From: Novosphingobium sp. MD-1
GTDB taxonomy: Bacteria > Pseudomonadota > Alphaproteobacteria > Sphingomonadales > Sphingomonadaceae
Assembly (NCBI RefSeq): GCF_001014975.1
Contig: NZ_BBXA01000003.1
Coordinates: forward strand, 1 to 57,810
Direction of reading: 5' to 3'
DNA length: 57,810 bases
The notes below the pieces were generated by a model. The model was not told where the DNA came from. It made no database searches and saw only the letters and a list, made by a program, of their open reading frames with translations. Shown here piece by piece: positions 36,683 through 45,482 of the stretch (positions are counted from its first letter, which is position 1; each line of letters starts with the position of its first letter). The position numbers and the translations under genes are program-made.

Positions 36683-39600
36683 TCACAGCTCGAGCCCTTT
36701 CGATCGATCGCGCTCGGGCTGACTGGTCTCCGCCGCGCTGCGGTCCGCGGACGGCGCGGGCGCGCCCCCGCCACCCGAACCGCCCCCCGGCCCGCTTCCG
36801 GGACCGTCATCGGGTCCCTTGCCGCTGGAGACAGAACTAGCCTCCGGCGCAGCGCCTGCGATCATACCGAAGCGATCGGGATCACCCTGCCGCTCGGTCC
36901 CGTCGCGCTCCACGCCGGCGCCGGCGGATGCGGTCGCGCTGGCGGTTGCCGGGGAGGGCGCAGCGTCTGCCAGCGCCAGATCGCGGGAATCCCGCGTCTC
37001 CGTTCGCGCTTCCGCGGTCAGTGTGCCACCGGCCAGCTGTGCACCGGCGCCGGGAGCGCCGGAGGCCCTGCCGCCCGGCGGCGCGGACCGCGCGGCGCTG
37101 TATTCGGCAAGCCGCGCCTCGACGGCCAGCTCGCCGGTCGTCTCCAGCGCGGACATCTTGTCGCCGCGGTTGCGGCCGATCTGCTCCATCAACTTGTCAC
37201 GGTTGTCGGTGAAGATGCGCACGTCGTCCTGCTGGCGGGTGAGATTGACCAGGAAGGAGCGGGCGTTGGAGAGATTGCGCTCGAACGAGCCCATCACGGC
37301 ATAGACCACCGAACTGGTAATGCCCTGCGCCATGTGGGTGTTGATCGCATAGGCGAGGTCCATGCGCTTCAGCATGGGATCGCCTTTGGCGAGGGTACGT
37401 TCGGCGCCATCGGCAAGCCGCACCACCACGCCATCGGGCCCGACCTTCTCGACCGTGGCGATCGTCGCGTTGAGCAGGCCGCGCCCCTCGCGCTTGTCGC
37501 TGTCGGTCCAGCGGATGCGCTCGCCTTCGTGGATGGCGATCTCCTTCTCGACCGCGAGGCGCAAGCCATCGCGCAGTGTGAGCGGATCGATCTTCCCGGG
37601 CTCGATACGATGGCGTTCCCCCTGCGCGTCGAGCAGCCCGACACGGCCGTTGTCGAAGACCCGCTCGATCCGGTAGTCCCCGCGCGGCAGGCCGAGGCTG
37701 TTGTCGCCGCGCGCCACCTCGAGGAAGTGCGCCGCGCGCCAGAACCGCGCATAGCGCAGTTCCTCGTGGGTCAGGTTGACCTGCTCGCGGACCCGCAGGA
37801 CCCGTTCCTCGCCCTTGAGCGTGCCTTCCTCCTTGAGGCCATGCTGGATCAGCGCGTTGATCTCGGCCCGTGCCTCGCGCCCCGAGGGCAGCAGCACCGT
37901 CGTCGCGCGCTCCTGCGGTGTCAGCGCGAGCCAGGCTTTGGCGGCGTCCGTGACGCGGTCTTCGGTCTCGACGACGCGCTTGCCCAGCACCGCGAAGGCG
38001 CCCTTGATATTGCCGGCATCGGCCAGATCGGCGACGAGCCGCATCGGTTCGTTGCGCTGGCGCATGTTGATGTCGACCGCGTTGATCGGTCGGCCCGCCT
38101 CGAGCGCGGCGGCCTGCATCAGGGCGAAGGACTTGCCGCCCTCGATCGGGTTCAGCTGCTTGCGGTCGCCGATGACCGCGAGGCGGCCGACCTCCATGCG
38201 GTTGGCGATGGCCACGAGGCGGTCCATCTGCTCGTTGGAGATCATCGAGGCCTCGTCGAGGATCAGGTAGGAACCGGCGAGCTCGCCCTTGCGCGCCGCA
38301 AAGGCGGCGGGAGAGTGTCCGGGTTCGAGGAAGCGCTCGTTGCGGCTGATGAAGCTGTGCACGGTCATGGCCTCGAGCCCGGTATCGGCCGTGAGGTCGG
38401 CGACCATCTTGTTCTGGAAGGCGAGGGCCTTCGCATCGCCCTTTACCTCGGCGGTAAGGAGAACGGGCCTGACACCCTCGGCGCTGGCGATCCGCGCCGC
38501 GGCATCGAGCGCTTCGGCCTTGGCCACGGGCTGCAGCATGGTCGACTTGCCCGCGCCCGCGCGGCCCTGGACCAGCACTACGCGATCCTCGCTCGCGACG
38601 ATCTGCACCGCAGCGGCGAGCTGCTGGTCGTTGAGCGGCCGCTCGCCGGCGAGCGCCTGCAGGCGCTCGGCCGCGACATCGGCCGGCATCAGCGCCCGGC
38701 CCTGACCCTCGCCCGCGCGCATACCGGCGAGGATCCGCTTCTCCTGCGCGATCGCCGCGCGCGTGGTCACGAGCGTCACGGCCTTGTCATGGCGGGTGGA
38801 CTTGCCGAACACGAGTTCGCCGCTGTGCACCAGCTGGTCGATGCGCTTCTCGACCTTGTCGTGGGTGACACCCTTCTGGCCAAGGTCGAGCGCGGTCTTG
38901 ACGACGTCGCCTATGCTGAACGCCGCCTCGCGTTCGCCGAGGATGCGGATGGCGCTGGCCGTGGCATACTGGGTCCGCGCGGTCGCGGGCAGCATGGTTA
39001 GCCGGGCCAGCCCCTTGTCGACGAGCGGGTCCTCGGGACGCTGGAGATGGACGGCGAGCTTTTCCGCCGCCTCGCGGATGGCCGCACTCACCGCCAGGAC
39101 GCCGCGTTCGATCCCGCGCACCGCGCTCCCGGGGGTGTCCGCACCGTTCCCGTCGAACCCCTGTATCTGGCCCTGTGCCTGGCCCCGGACGTGGGTGCGC
39201 GCGCGCGCCGCCTGCACGATGGCATCGCCATTGTAGCCGTAGCTCTTCGCTTCGGCGCGCCAGCGCGCCAGCAGTTCACCGCGATCGCCGGCATCGATCT
39301 TGGGATCGCGCGTGCGCTGGGTGATCGCGCGGCGGCCTTCGGGGCTGGTCACACCGAGTTCCTCGGCCCTGGCCCGGATATCGGCGGCGCGCTTGGAGAA
39401 GCCGTCGAGCGCGGCGGCGGTAATGCGCTCGCCGTTCGGTCCCAGGACTTCGAACGCGCCATGCTCGCCGGTCACTTCGGTGGCGTAGCCGAGCTGTTCG
39501 AGGCGGTCGCGCAGGTTGGCGTTGGTCATCGAGGTGAGCAGGGTGCTCGCCCGATACATCGCCGGATTGTGCCAGGCACGCCAGCCATCGTCACGGATGG

Positions 39601-40150
39601 CTTCGCCGGTGCGCCCGTCGATGCGGGTGGCCTGGCGGTAGCGGTAGGGCAGCTGGGTGAGATTAGCGATCACGGCATGGACGTGGCTCTGCGGATCGGT
39701 GGCGCGGCTCGTGTCGTGCTGGAACAGGGCGTAGACGAGATTGCCGGTGCGCACCGCGACATCCTTGCCGTCGACCTTGATGCGCGCTTCGGCGAGATTG
39801 GCCTCGGCCCACTTCATCGTGTCCTTCACCGCCGCGACGTGGGCTTCGAGAATACGCCGGTCGCCCGACACCAGCGCGAGCAGCGAGGCGGACTTGGGCA
39901 TGGAGAAGGTGAAGTCGCGGCCATGGTCGCGCGTTGCGGGATCGCCGACCTGGCTGCCGTCGGGCAGCTGGCCATCGAGCGTGCGTTCGAACGTCGCGGT
40001 ATCGACGCGGCCGGTGAGCCCGAGCGCGGCGGCGCCTTCGCCCGCCCATTGCGACGTCGCCTCGCCCTGTTCGGTCGAATAGTAGTTGTCCGAGGCGAAG
40101 TAGGTCGCCGCGCCGCCGGCGGAATGGACACGGCCGATCGAGACGGTCAT
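36683..40150 (-). CDS. traI: TraI/TraA-type MobF conjugative relaxase-helicase
   Basis: The 1,155-residue protein cuts oriT, stays covalently bound to the 5' end and unwinds the transferred strand. The N-terminus (SIGRVHSAGGAATYFASDNY) carries the catalytic Tyr pair at 23-24, and near residues 145-157 lies the three-His metal site (FQHDTSRATDPQSHVH). Two RecD-like helicase domains follow: Walker A GRAGAGKS near 524-533, DEAS box near 635, and later motifs including LTRQQDDVRIFTDNR near 980. The last 170 residues are low-complexity and charged. It is shorter than F TraI (1,756) and like the alphaproteobacterial MobF relaxases. The start overlaps the small upstream gene by 4 bp. Confidence 0.95.
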   Translation of the reverse strand: MTVSIGRVHSAGGAATYFASDNYYSTEQGEATSQWAGEGAAALGLTGRVDTATFERTLDGQLPDGSQVGDPATRDHGRDFTFSMPKSASLLALVSGDRRILEAHVAAVKDTMKWAEANLAEARIKVDGKDVAVRTGNLVYALFQHDTSRATDPQSHVHAVIANLTQLPYRYRQATRIDGRTGEAIRDDGWRAWHNPAMYRASTLLTSMTNANLRDRLEQLGYATEVTGEHGAFEVLGPNGERITAAALDGFSKRAADIRARAEELGVTSPEGRRAITQRTRDPKIDAGDRGELLARWRAEAKSYGYNGDAIVQAARARTHVRGQAQGQIQGFDGNGADTPGSAVRGIERGVLAVSAAIREAAEKLAVHLQRPEDPLVDKGLARLTMLPATARTQYATASAIRILGEREAAFSIGDVVKTALDLGQKGVTHDKVEKRIDQLVHSGELVFGKSTRHDKAVTLVTTRAAIAQEKRILAGMRAGEGQGRALMPADVAAERLQALAGERPLNDQQLAAAVQIVASEDRVVLVQGRAGAGKSTMLQPVAKAEALDAAARIASAEGVRPVLLTAEVKGDAKALAFQNKMVADLTADTGLEAMTVHSFISRNERFLEPGHSPAAFAARKGELAGSYLILDEASMISNEQMDRLVAIANRMEVGRLAVIGDRKQLNPIEGGKSFALMQAAALEAGRPINAVDINMRQRNEPMRLVADLADAGNIKGAFAVLGKRVVETEDRVTDAAKAWLALTPQERATTVLLPSGREARAEINALIQHGLKEEGTLKGEERVLRVREQVNLTHEELRYARFWRAAHFLEVARGDNSLGLPRGDYRIERVFDNGRVGLLDAQGERHRIEPGKIDPLTLRDGLRLAVEKEIAIHEGERIRWTDSDKREGRGLLNATIATVEKVGPDGVVVRLADGAERTLAKGDPMLKRMDLAYAINTHMAQGITSSVVYAVMGSFERNLSNARSFLVNLTRQQDDVRIFTDNRDKLMEQIGRNRGDKMSALETTGELAVEARLAEYSAARSAPPGGRASGAPGAGAQLAGGTLTAEARTETRDSRDLALADAAPSPATASATASAGAGVERDGTERQGDPDRFGMIAGAAPEASSVSSGKGPDDGPGSGPGGGSGGGGAPAPSADRSAAETSQPERDRSKGLEL

Positions 40151-40356
40151 GGCACCGACGCCGTTCCAACTGCGCCGCCCTCATCATGGCGTTCGCGCGC
40201 GAGGCGCAGAACGAACTGGACAAGGTCGGCCCAGATCAGATCGTCGGACGCGGGCGCAGGGGTTCCGACCAGCAGCGCCCATTGGCGGGCCAGCGCCGCG
40301 CCGATAACGCCGGCGTCATCATGGGTCATGCGGGGAGGGGGAGAGATATCGTTCAC
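40147..40356 (-). CDS. Small protein between traD and the relaxase
   Basis: A 69-residue protein (MNDISPPPRMTHDDAGVIGA start) without signal or membrane segments and mainly helical (DDLIWADLVQFVLRLARERH). It overlaps both the end of traD and the start of the relaxase by 4 bp (ATGA both times), strong evidence that it is translated. It may be a relaxosome or coupling accessory; no known family was recognised. Confidence 0.7.
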   Translation of the reverse strand: MNDISPPPRMTHDDAGVIGAALARQWALLVGTPAPASDDLIWADLVQFVLRLARERHDEGGAVGTASVP

Positions 40357-42944
40357 AGGCCAAGGTCCTGATCGTCGTCGCGCCCGGCATCGAGGTCGTG
40401 CGCGTGATGGGTATGATGGTGGGTGTCACCGTCGCTGCCGAAGTCGAGCGCGGCTTCGCGCCGGGCGAGCTGGCCTGCACTGCTGGAATCGGCACTGTTG
40501 GAATCGGCGCCGTTGGGGTCACTGTCGCCACGCTCGCCGTCACGACCCGGCGCGGTGCGCTCCGTGCCCTGTCCCGGCCGATCCTGACCGGCGTCACCGG
40601 TGCGCACCGCGCCCTTGTCGCGGACCGGTTCGGGGCGCTGCAATTCTTCGTCGCTGCCCAGCGTGGTACGGCGGGGCGAGGGGGTCTCGGGCATTGGGCG
40701 CTGTGCATCCGGTTGGCGCTCCTCGCGCGCGACGGGAGTGTCCGCGCGGGCCGCGCGGGCCTTTCCATCACCGTCCCGCTGGACCGTCCTGTCGCTCTCA
40801 ACCGGCCGCTCCGGCGGTGCCGGTTGCGCCGCCGCTGCGCGCGCTCGCGCGGGGAAGGGGATCACGTTGTCGGGCCGCTGCGGCTCCTCCGGCGCGCGCC
40901 ATTCCGCCGCGTCCGGCCCCGGTTCGGCACGCCGGGCCTGGCCCTGGCGCGCCTCGTCGGCGACCCGGTCCTCGCGCCGCTGTTCGTCCTCGGCGAGCTT
41001 GGTGTCGGTGCCGTCCCGGCCACCGCCTTCCTCGCCGTCGCCGGCAGGGTCCGCCGGGGGAGGAAGGGTGTGCGATGGCGGGGGCCGCAGGAGGAAGCCT
41101 TCGGCCTTCTTCGGGTAATCCACGTAGGGCATCTTGATCAACGCGGCCGGGAAGCCTTCGCGGAAGCGGATGTACCCGGTGAGGTTCTCGAGGTTGGTGA
41201 TGTCGTCGGGAAAGACCAGCGCCTCTTCCTTGCGCGTCGGGCTGATCGTCGAGGCGTCGCGGGTCTGGTGCGCGCCATAGGAATAGGCCTCGTCCATGGT
41301 GCGGACCTGGCGATAGCCGATGAGCTTCGAACACTCCTCGGCGGTGTCGCGATCGCCGGTGCCCAGGATCAGCTTGGTGTAGGCAAGGCTGATCAGCTTG
41401 GTCGATCCGTTGTCGCCATAGCGCTCGCGTAGCGAGGCGAGCGAGTGGACCCCGAGCACGAAGGCGCCACCGTAGTTGCGCGCCGACTGCATGCCGTCCT
41501 CGATCGCGGGCAGGTGGTGCAGCGCGCCCAGCTCGTCGAAGAAGAACCAGGCGCGGATATGGCTCGAGCGTGGCAGCGCCATCAGGCCATGGATGGCGAT
41601 GTTCATCCACATCGAGAGCATCGGCCGGTTGAGCGGCATGTCGACGTAGCGCGAGGTCACGAACAGGATCGAGGAGCGCTCGCCCGACTTCGCCGCCCAG
41701 TCGCGGATCGAGAACGGATTGCCCTCGTCGGGCAGGAACATGAGGGCCTTGGCATGGGCGTTGAACACGCCGCGCACCGAGTTCGCCATGCGCTCGGCCT
41801 TGGGGCTGGTCAGCGGGTCGGCGATGGTGCCCTTGAGCCGCGCGTAGATCTCGTCGAGCGTCGCGGTCATCAGCGCGCGGATGAGGTGTGTGTTGGTGCC
41901 CTTGCCCTCGGCCTGGAGCTTCGCGCACATCTCGACGAAGATGGTGCGCGCGGCCTTCTCCCAGAAGCCGCCATCGGCGCCATCGACATCGGGGATCAGC
42001 GCTTCGGCGGCGGCGAGGAACTCGCCGTCATGGGCGCAGTCGTGGAACACCGACCAGTGCTCGCAGCGCTCGTCGTTGAGGTTCAGGATGAAGTCGCGGC
42101 GCGGATCGTAGAAGCTCTCGACGAAGGCGCCGGTGAGGTCGAAGACGACACACGAGTTGCCGCGCGCGAGGGCCTGGGTGATGAGGTCCCGGAGCGCGGT
42201 GGTCTTGCCCGCGCCGGTGGTGCCGAAGGCGATGACATGGTTCTGCTCGCGGTCGAGCGGGAAGGGCACGGTGGCGATCTCGTAGGAGGGCACGAGGCCG
42301 CTCTTCTTGCGTTCCTCGAAGGGCAGCGCCCAGGCATCCTCGAGCGTCATGTCCGGGAAGAAGCGCGCGGCGATCGCGCGCAGCTTCTCGTTGTTGTTGG
42401 CGAGGATTCGCGCGACCAGCGTGTCGCGGTCGGCGAGTTCCGCGCCGCGTTCGTGGTGCTCCTCGAGCATGTCGCGGCTGCGCCGGATCGCCCAGGGTAC
42501 GAACGCCCACGCGAAGGCGCCGGCGCCGATCGTAGAGAACAGGAAGCTGCCGGCAAGCGAGCGGATGAGCTTGGCCCATGCGGCTTCGACCTCTGGCACA
42601 TAGGGGACGTATCCCATGTAGGTCTGGAAGACGCGGCCATCCTCGAAGGTGATGTTGATGGTCTTGAGATCGGAGAGGCCGATGCTGGTCCAGACCCAGG
42701 CCATGGCGCGCTGCCCGATCATCAGGAACTCGCCGTTGTCGAGGACGATGGTGAGCCTGGCCCAGAGGAGCAGGGCGAAGAGTGCGGCCCACACCAGGAA
42801 GGGCAGGCGCGCACCGCGCCACCACATCGAGAACTGGTGGCCGAGGAGCTGCGAACCGCGGGTGAAGTGACCCGAGTTGCGCCGCGCCTCGCCGTGTCCC
42901 GACCAGGGCGCGGGTGCACGCAGGCGTGGCCTGTCAGCGGCCAT
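40353..42944 (-). CDS. traD: TraD, type IV coupling protein
   Basis: The 863-residue hexameric ATPase docks the relaxosome to the secretion pore at the inner membrane. Two N-terminal membrane helices lie near 46-62 and 130-150 with a periplasmic loop between them. Walker A is GTTGAGKT near 240-247 and Walker B FFFDELGAL near 468, followed by the arginine-region segment QSARNYGGAFVLGVHSLASL. The last 250 residues are Pro/Glu/Arg/Asp-rich and disordered, as in F TraD, where the tail contacts the relaxosome. The gene starts 11 bp inside the end of the RHH gene and overlaps the small gene before the relaxase. Confidence 0.95.
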   Translation of the reverse strand: MAADRPRLRAPAPWSGHGEARRNSGHFTRGSQLLGHQFSMWWRGARLPFLVWAALFALLLWARLTIVLDNGEFLMIGQRAMAWVWTSIGLSDLKTINITFEDGRVFQTYMGYVPYVPEVEAAWAKLIRSLAGSFLFSTIGAGAFAWAFVPWAIRRSRDMLEEHHERGAELADRDTLVARILANNNEKLRAIAARFFPDMTLEDAWALPFEERKKSGLVPSYEIATVPFPLDREQNHVIAFGTTGAGKTTALRDLITQALARGNSCVVFDLTGAFVESFYDPRRDFILNLNDERCEHWSVFHDCAHDGEFLAAAEALIPDVDGADGGFWEKAARTIFVEMCAKLQAEGKGTNTHLIRALMTATLDEIYARLKGTIADPLTSPKAERMANSVRGVFNAHAKALMFLPDEGNPFSIRDWAAKSGERSSILFVTSRYVDMPLNRPMLSMWMNIAIHGLMALPRSSHIRAWFFFDELGALHHLPAIEDGMQSARNYGGAFVLGVHSLASLRERYGDNGSTKLISLAYTKLILGTGDRDTAEECSKLIGYRQVRTMDEAYSYGAHQTRDASTISPTRKEEALVFPDDITNLENLTGYIRFREGFPAALIKMPYVDYPKKAEGFLLRPPPSHTLPPPADPAGDGEEGGGRDGTDTKLAEDEQRREDRVADEARQGQARRAEPGPDAAEWRAPEEPQRPDNVIPFPARARAAAAQPAPPERPVESDRTVQRDGDGKARAARADTPVAREERQPDAQRPMPETPSPRRTTLGSDEELQRPEPVRDKGAVRTGDAGQDRPGQGTERTAPGRDGERGDSDPNGADSNSADSSSAGQLARREAALDFGSDGDTHHHTHHAHDLDAGRDDDQDLGL

Positions 42945-43224
42945 GGAACTTGCCGAGGCGCTTGTCGACGGCGTCGAGCACCTGCTCGCGCAGATCGGGG
43001 AAATCGCGGCGCAGGATCTGGTCCATGACCAGCTGGTTGAACTCGGCCAGCTCGGCGACGCGGTTGGGGTTCGCGCCGCGGCCGGCGTGGAAGGCGAGGT
43101 AGTGATCTACGGCAAGGCGAACGATCTCGGAACGCGAAACCCCGAGATTATCCGCGAGCGTTGTCAGCTCGTTATGCACTGTCGCCGGCAGTGAGACCGA
43201 CTGCCGGAAATACCGATGCTGCAT
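42934..43224 (-). CDS. Ribbon-helix-helix protein, probable relaxosome accessory or regulator
   Basis: The 96-residue protein starts at ATG 43224 after AAAGGGG. RYFRQSVSLPATVHNELTTL forms the DNA-binding strand and first helix, and NLGVSRSEIVRLAVDHYL the second helix of an RHH/CopG fold. The C-terminal 45 residues are helical (MDQILRRDFPDLREQVLDAV) and may serve oligomerisation. In F-type systems small DNA-binding proteins (TraY, TraM) bind near oriT and control tra genes; the place here, first in the traD-relaxase operon and next to an operator array and inverted repeats, fits that role. Confidence 0.85.
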   Translation of the reverse strand: MQHRYFRQSVSLPATVHNELTTLADNLGVSRSEIVRLAVDHYLAFHAGRGANPNRVAELAEFNQLVMDQILRRDFPDLREQVLDAVDKRLGKFHGR

Positions 43225-43271
43225 GGCAGCCCCTTTGAGGGGGCTGGCGAGGTCTGCGTAAGGCGTGATCT

Positions 43272-43300
43272 GCCTACCGCAGGAGGTAACGAAGTGTCAA
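43272..43300 (-). promoter_or_regulatory. Candidate promoter of the RHH-traD-relaxase operon
   Basis: On the minus strand TTGACA (43300-43295) is a perfect -35 box. The -10 at 17-18 bp spacing, around TAGGCA, is weak, which suits an activated or repressed promoter. It sits between the TGGTGCA array and the RHH start. Confidence 0.5.
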
Positions 43301-43326
43301 TGCGGTTGAAGGAACCGGAAAATCAC

Positions 43327-43447
43327 TGCACCATATTGCACCACTCGAATTACGATAAACACAAGTAGTTTCAATGTATTGTCGTGGTGCAATTTGCACC
43401 ACTGGGACTGGTGTAATCTGCACCACCGGTGGTGCAATGTGCACCAC
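43327..43447. promoter_or_regulatory. TGGTGCA / TGCACCA operator array
   Basis: Eight half-sites of TGCACCA (or complement) fall within 121 bp. Perfect 8-bp inverted pairs GTGGTGCA-N3-TGCACCAC occur at 43384-43402 and 43429-43447. A pair with one mismatch (TGGTGTA-N3-TGCACCA) lies at 43409-43425, and two direct half-sites 10 bp apart are at 43327-43343. The 17-bp unit and 10-bp phasing suit a multimeric RHH regulator such as the neighbouring gene product. Confidence 0.75.
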
Positions 43448-43518
43448 ACTTAATATACTGATTTTACGCCAGTAATCAGCAAAGATACACGCGCCGGCAC
43501 GCATACCGTGTGCTTGAA

Positions 43519-43557
43519 CTACAAGGAAAATAACCGATTCGGTTGCTGCCCTTGTAG
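43519..43557. repeat. Nested stem-loop, oriT candidate
   Basis: Outer arms CTACAAGG (43519-43526) and CCTTGTAG (43550-43557) are perfect, and an inner perfect hairpin AACCGA-T-TCGGTT lies at 43532-43544. It is in the gene-free region beside the relaxosome genes, 70 bp from the operator array, where an oriT would be expected. No nic site can be named. Confidence 0.55.
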
Positions 43558-43567
43558 ACCGCATGAT

Positions 43568-44018
43568 GATCTCCGCCATGGGCGGAGATCTTGAAGCGAA
43601 TGGGCGGTCCTGCCCGTAGCCGGGCAGGAGGCAAAGCCGAATGCCATGGCGAGGGGAAGGGCCGTACCAGTCGGTTCGACGCCATCGGTGTGGCGTCCGA
43701 TGGCTCCGGTGGCCGCAGGCCGCCGGACAGACGCGCCCTGATGGGTCGTGCCGTGCGTAACCAGAGGCCGGGGAAGGGGTGTGATGGGGACGCCAGTGTG
43801 CGCCGGATTGTCCATCAGGGCGCATGGGAAAACGTCGAGTCGTTGATCGCTTTGCGAGAGGAACGGGGCCGCTTTGCGCCCCCGCCGGCGTAGCCGTGGC
43901 GGGGTGTGCAAAGGACCCCCGTGGAGCGGATGGCGAAGCACGGGAAGGGGACCTCAAGGTTCCGTTCCCGTGAATGGACAGGCCGGTCATGACGGGGCGC
44001 GACAGCGTCCCCGTCATG
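43568..44018. other. Structured gene-free region with serial inverted repeats
   Basis: No convincing gene lies between 43225 and 44375. Perfect or near-perfect inverted repeats follow one another: GATCTCCGCC/GGCGGAGATC (43568-43590), TCCTGCCCG/CGGGCAGGA (43608-43629), two overlapping and mutually exclusive pairs GACGCCA/TGGCGTC and GCCATCGG/CCGATGGC (43678-43704), TCCGGTGGCC/GGCCGCCGGA (43705-43727), GCGCCCTGATGG/CCATCAGGGCGC (43733-43744 and 43812-43823), a nested hairpin 43862-43921, CACGGGAA/TTCCCGTG (43939-43972) and CATGACGGGG/CCCCGTCATG (43988-44018), with AATGGAC/GTCCATT outside the last. It may be oriT, a leader-region single-strand promoter set, or a structured RNA. Confidence 0.65.
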
Positions 44019-44160
44019 GTCGTCCATTGGCGCAACGGGCCATCCACCTGCGATCGGATTACGCTGGTCCGTTGTTGGACCTGCAAAGGCTTCGAGCGTG
44101 GTAACGCTCCTGTCGTTTTCCGGGGCGAAGTTCACGGAAAGCGACCACAAAGCGCCATGA

Positions 44161-44220
44161 GTTACCCATAGGGCGCAGCGCGAATTCGAACACGCCGGCG
44201 CAGGCCTATGGGTAACCCAT
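44161..44220. repeat. GTTACCCATAGG inverted repeat and overlapping palindrome
   Basis: Arms GTTACCCATAGG (44161-44172) and CCTATGGGTAAC (44205-44216) are perfect 12-mers. The right arm overlaps a second palindrome, ATGGGT-A-ACCCAT (44208-44220). It lies 155 bp before the coiled-coil gene. It may be an operator or a recombination or partition-type site. Confidence 0.6.
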
Positions 44221-44375
44221 GTCCGCATGAAGAGGGCCGCAGGCCCCTCCCTCCTTTGGTGCAAACGGGGGGCTTGAAGCCGGACTGCGCGTCGTGGAAA
44301 TCCGTGCCCGGTCCGGTGTCGGATTCAGGCGGGATGGATCGCAGCGAGCCGGACCCAATGGAGACAGGAAACAAC

Positions 44376-44636
44376 ATGACCAGAACACGAAAGGCCGGCG
44401 GCGATCTCGACGCGATCGCGAGCGAGCGGGCGAAGCTGCAGCAGCGCATGGCCGAGCTCGATGCGGCCGAAAAGGCAGCGCGCGAAGCACAGCGCGATGC
44501 CGGGCGAGGGGTGTTCCTTGCCGCGCTTGAAAAGGTCAAGATCGGGGCGATGGATCGTGCCCAAGCGAGGGGCCTTGCAGCGGCGATCGCGAAGCACGAT
44601 GCCGCCGCACTTCTGCGCCGTATCGGGGACGCATAG
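44376..44636 (+). CDS. Small coiled-coil protein
   Basis: The 86-residue protein starts at ATG 44376 with AGGA at a good distance (upstream in-frame ATGs lack sites). DLDAIASERAKLQQRMAELD and the following Ala/Glu-rich stretch form a coiled coil to about residue 42; a compact helical C-terminus (IGAMDRAQARGLAAAIAKHD) follows. No known function was recognised. It is the first rightward gene beyond the structured region, opposite the RHH operon, which is the position of a leading-region or mobilisation accessory gene; that is inference. Confidence 0.65.
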   Translation: MTRTRKAGGDLDAIASERAKLQQRMAELDAAEKAAREAQRDAGRGVFLAALEKVKIGAMDRAQARGLAAAIAKHDAAALLRRIGDA

Positions 44637-44836
44637 GGAGCGGGACGGCACGGTTTTCCATGCTCGTTCCGCGCTGGGGCACAAATAGCCATTACCAGCC
44701 CCTGAACTGCCCCTGGGAGTGCGGGAATGCCACGAGGTGATGCGCAGGTGTGCGGGCTTGGCCGGTAACGGCCGGCCCGCCGGGAAGGCTGGCGGTTCGC
44801 CGGATCGCGCGAGCCCTCGACCGCGACATTTCAGGC

Positions 44837-45313
44837 TCAAACCAAAGATGGGATGCCCTGTAGATCTTTGACCATATGCACGGCGACCGTGCCCTGGTCA
44901 TGGTATGTCTCCGTATCGAAAACGAAGCCCAAGCGCTCATAGAGCGCGATGTTCGAGGTCATCAGCTTGTTCGTGTAAAGGCGCAGGCCCTTTGCCCCGC
45001 TGCGTCGGGCCAGGTGTTCTGCATGACGCATCAACAGGACCCCGTAGCCTTGCCCTTGCTGCTCCGGCGCGACGGCCACGTTGACGATCAAAAGTTCGTC
45101 GTCCTGGGCAACGGTTTCGATAAGCCCGATCAGCGTGTCTTGATCGATCAACACGTCGAAACGGTGTGCCGCAAAGGCCTGGTCGTAGTCGGCGGTCATG
45201 GGACGGGGAGGCCGCGGCGTGACCGCTAGCCACTTGGTGTAAGCGCGGATGGTCAGTGCGCGAATGTCGGGAATATCGGCAGCTACAGCACGCCGCAGGA
45301 TCGGCTCAGCCAC
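44837..45313 (-). CDS. GNAT-family N-acetyltransferase
   Basis: The 158-residue protein has the GNAT core: the N-terminal strand (LRRAVAADIPDIRALTIRAY), motif A with the acetyl-CoA loop (VNVAVAPEQQGQGYGVLLM, Q-x-x-G-x-G) and motif B (LYTNKLMTSNIALYERLGF). It transfers an acetyl group from acetyl-CoA to an unknown amine. The C-terminus (VHMVKDL) is typical of small-molecule GNATs. It stands alone between accessory genes, so neighbours give no substrate hint. Confidence 0.9.
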   Translation of the reverse strand: MAEPILRRAVAADIPDIRALTIRAYTKWLAVTPRPPRPMTADYDQAFAAHRFDVLIDQDTLIGLIETVAQDDELLIVNVAVAPEQQGQGYGVLLMRHAEHLARRSGAKGLRLYTNKLMTSNIALYERLGFVFDTETYHDQGTVAVHMVKDLQGIPSLV

Positions 45314-45482
45314 GACGCGCCGTTGGGCCGTTTCGCGAGGTGATTGGCCGGGTTTGACGTGCCTTCATGCGTCCCTCGGACATGACGGGATTGCTGCCTT
45401 TGCCTATTCGCACGCGCCCGCCTGCGCAAGCCTGTCGGGCAGGACGCAGACGGGCATGCCCTGCTCAGGCGCACTTGTCCCT

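Noticed and set aside
43274..44264. Long overlapping open frames on the minus strand across the structured region
   Set aside because: Several frames are open at once because of high G+C. None has a ribosome-binding site with a plausible start or a recognisable motif, and the inverted repeats run through all of them.
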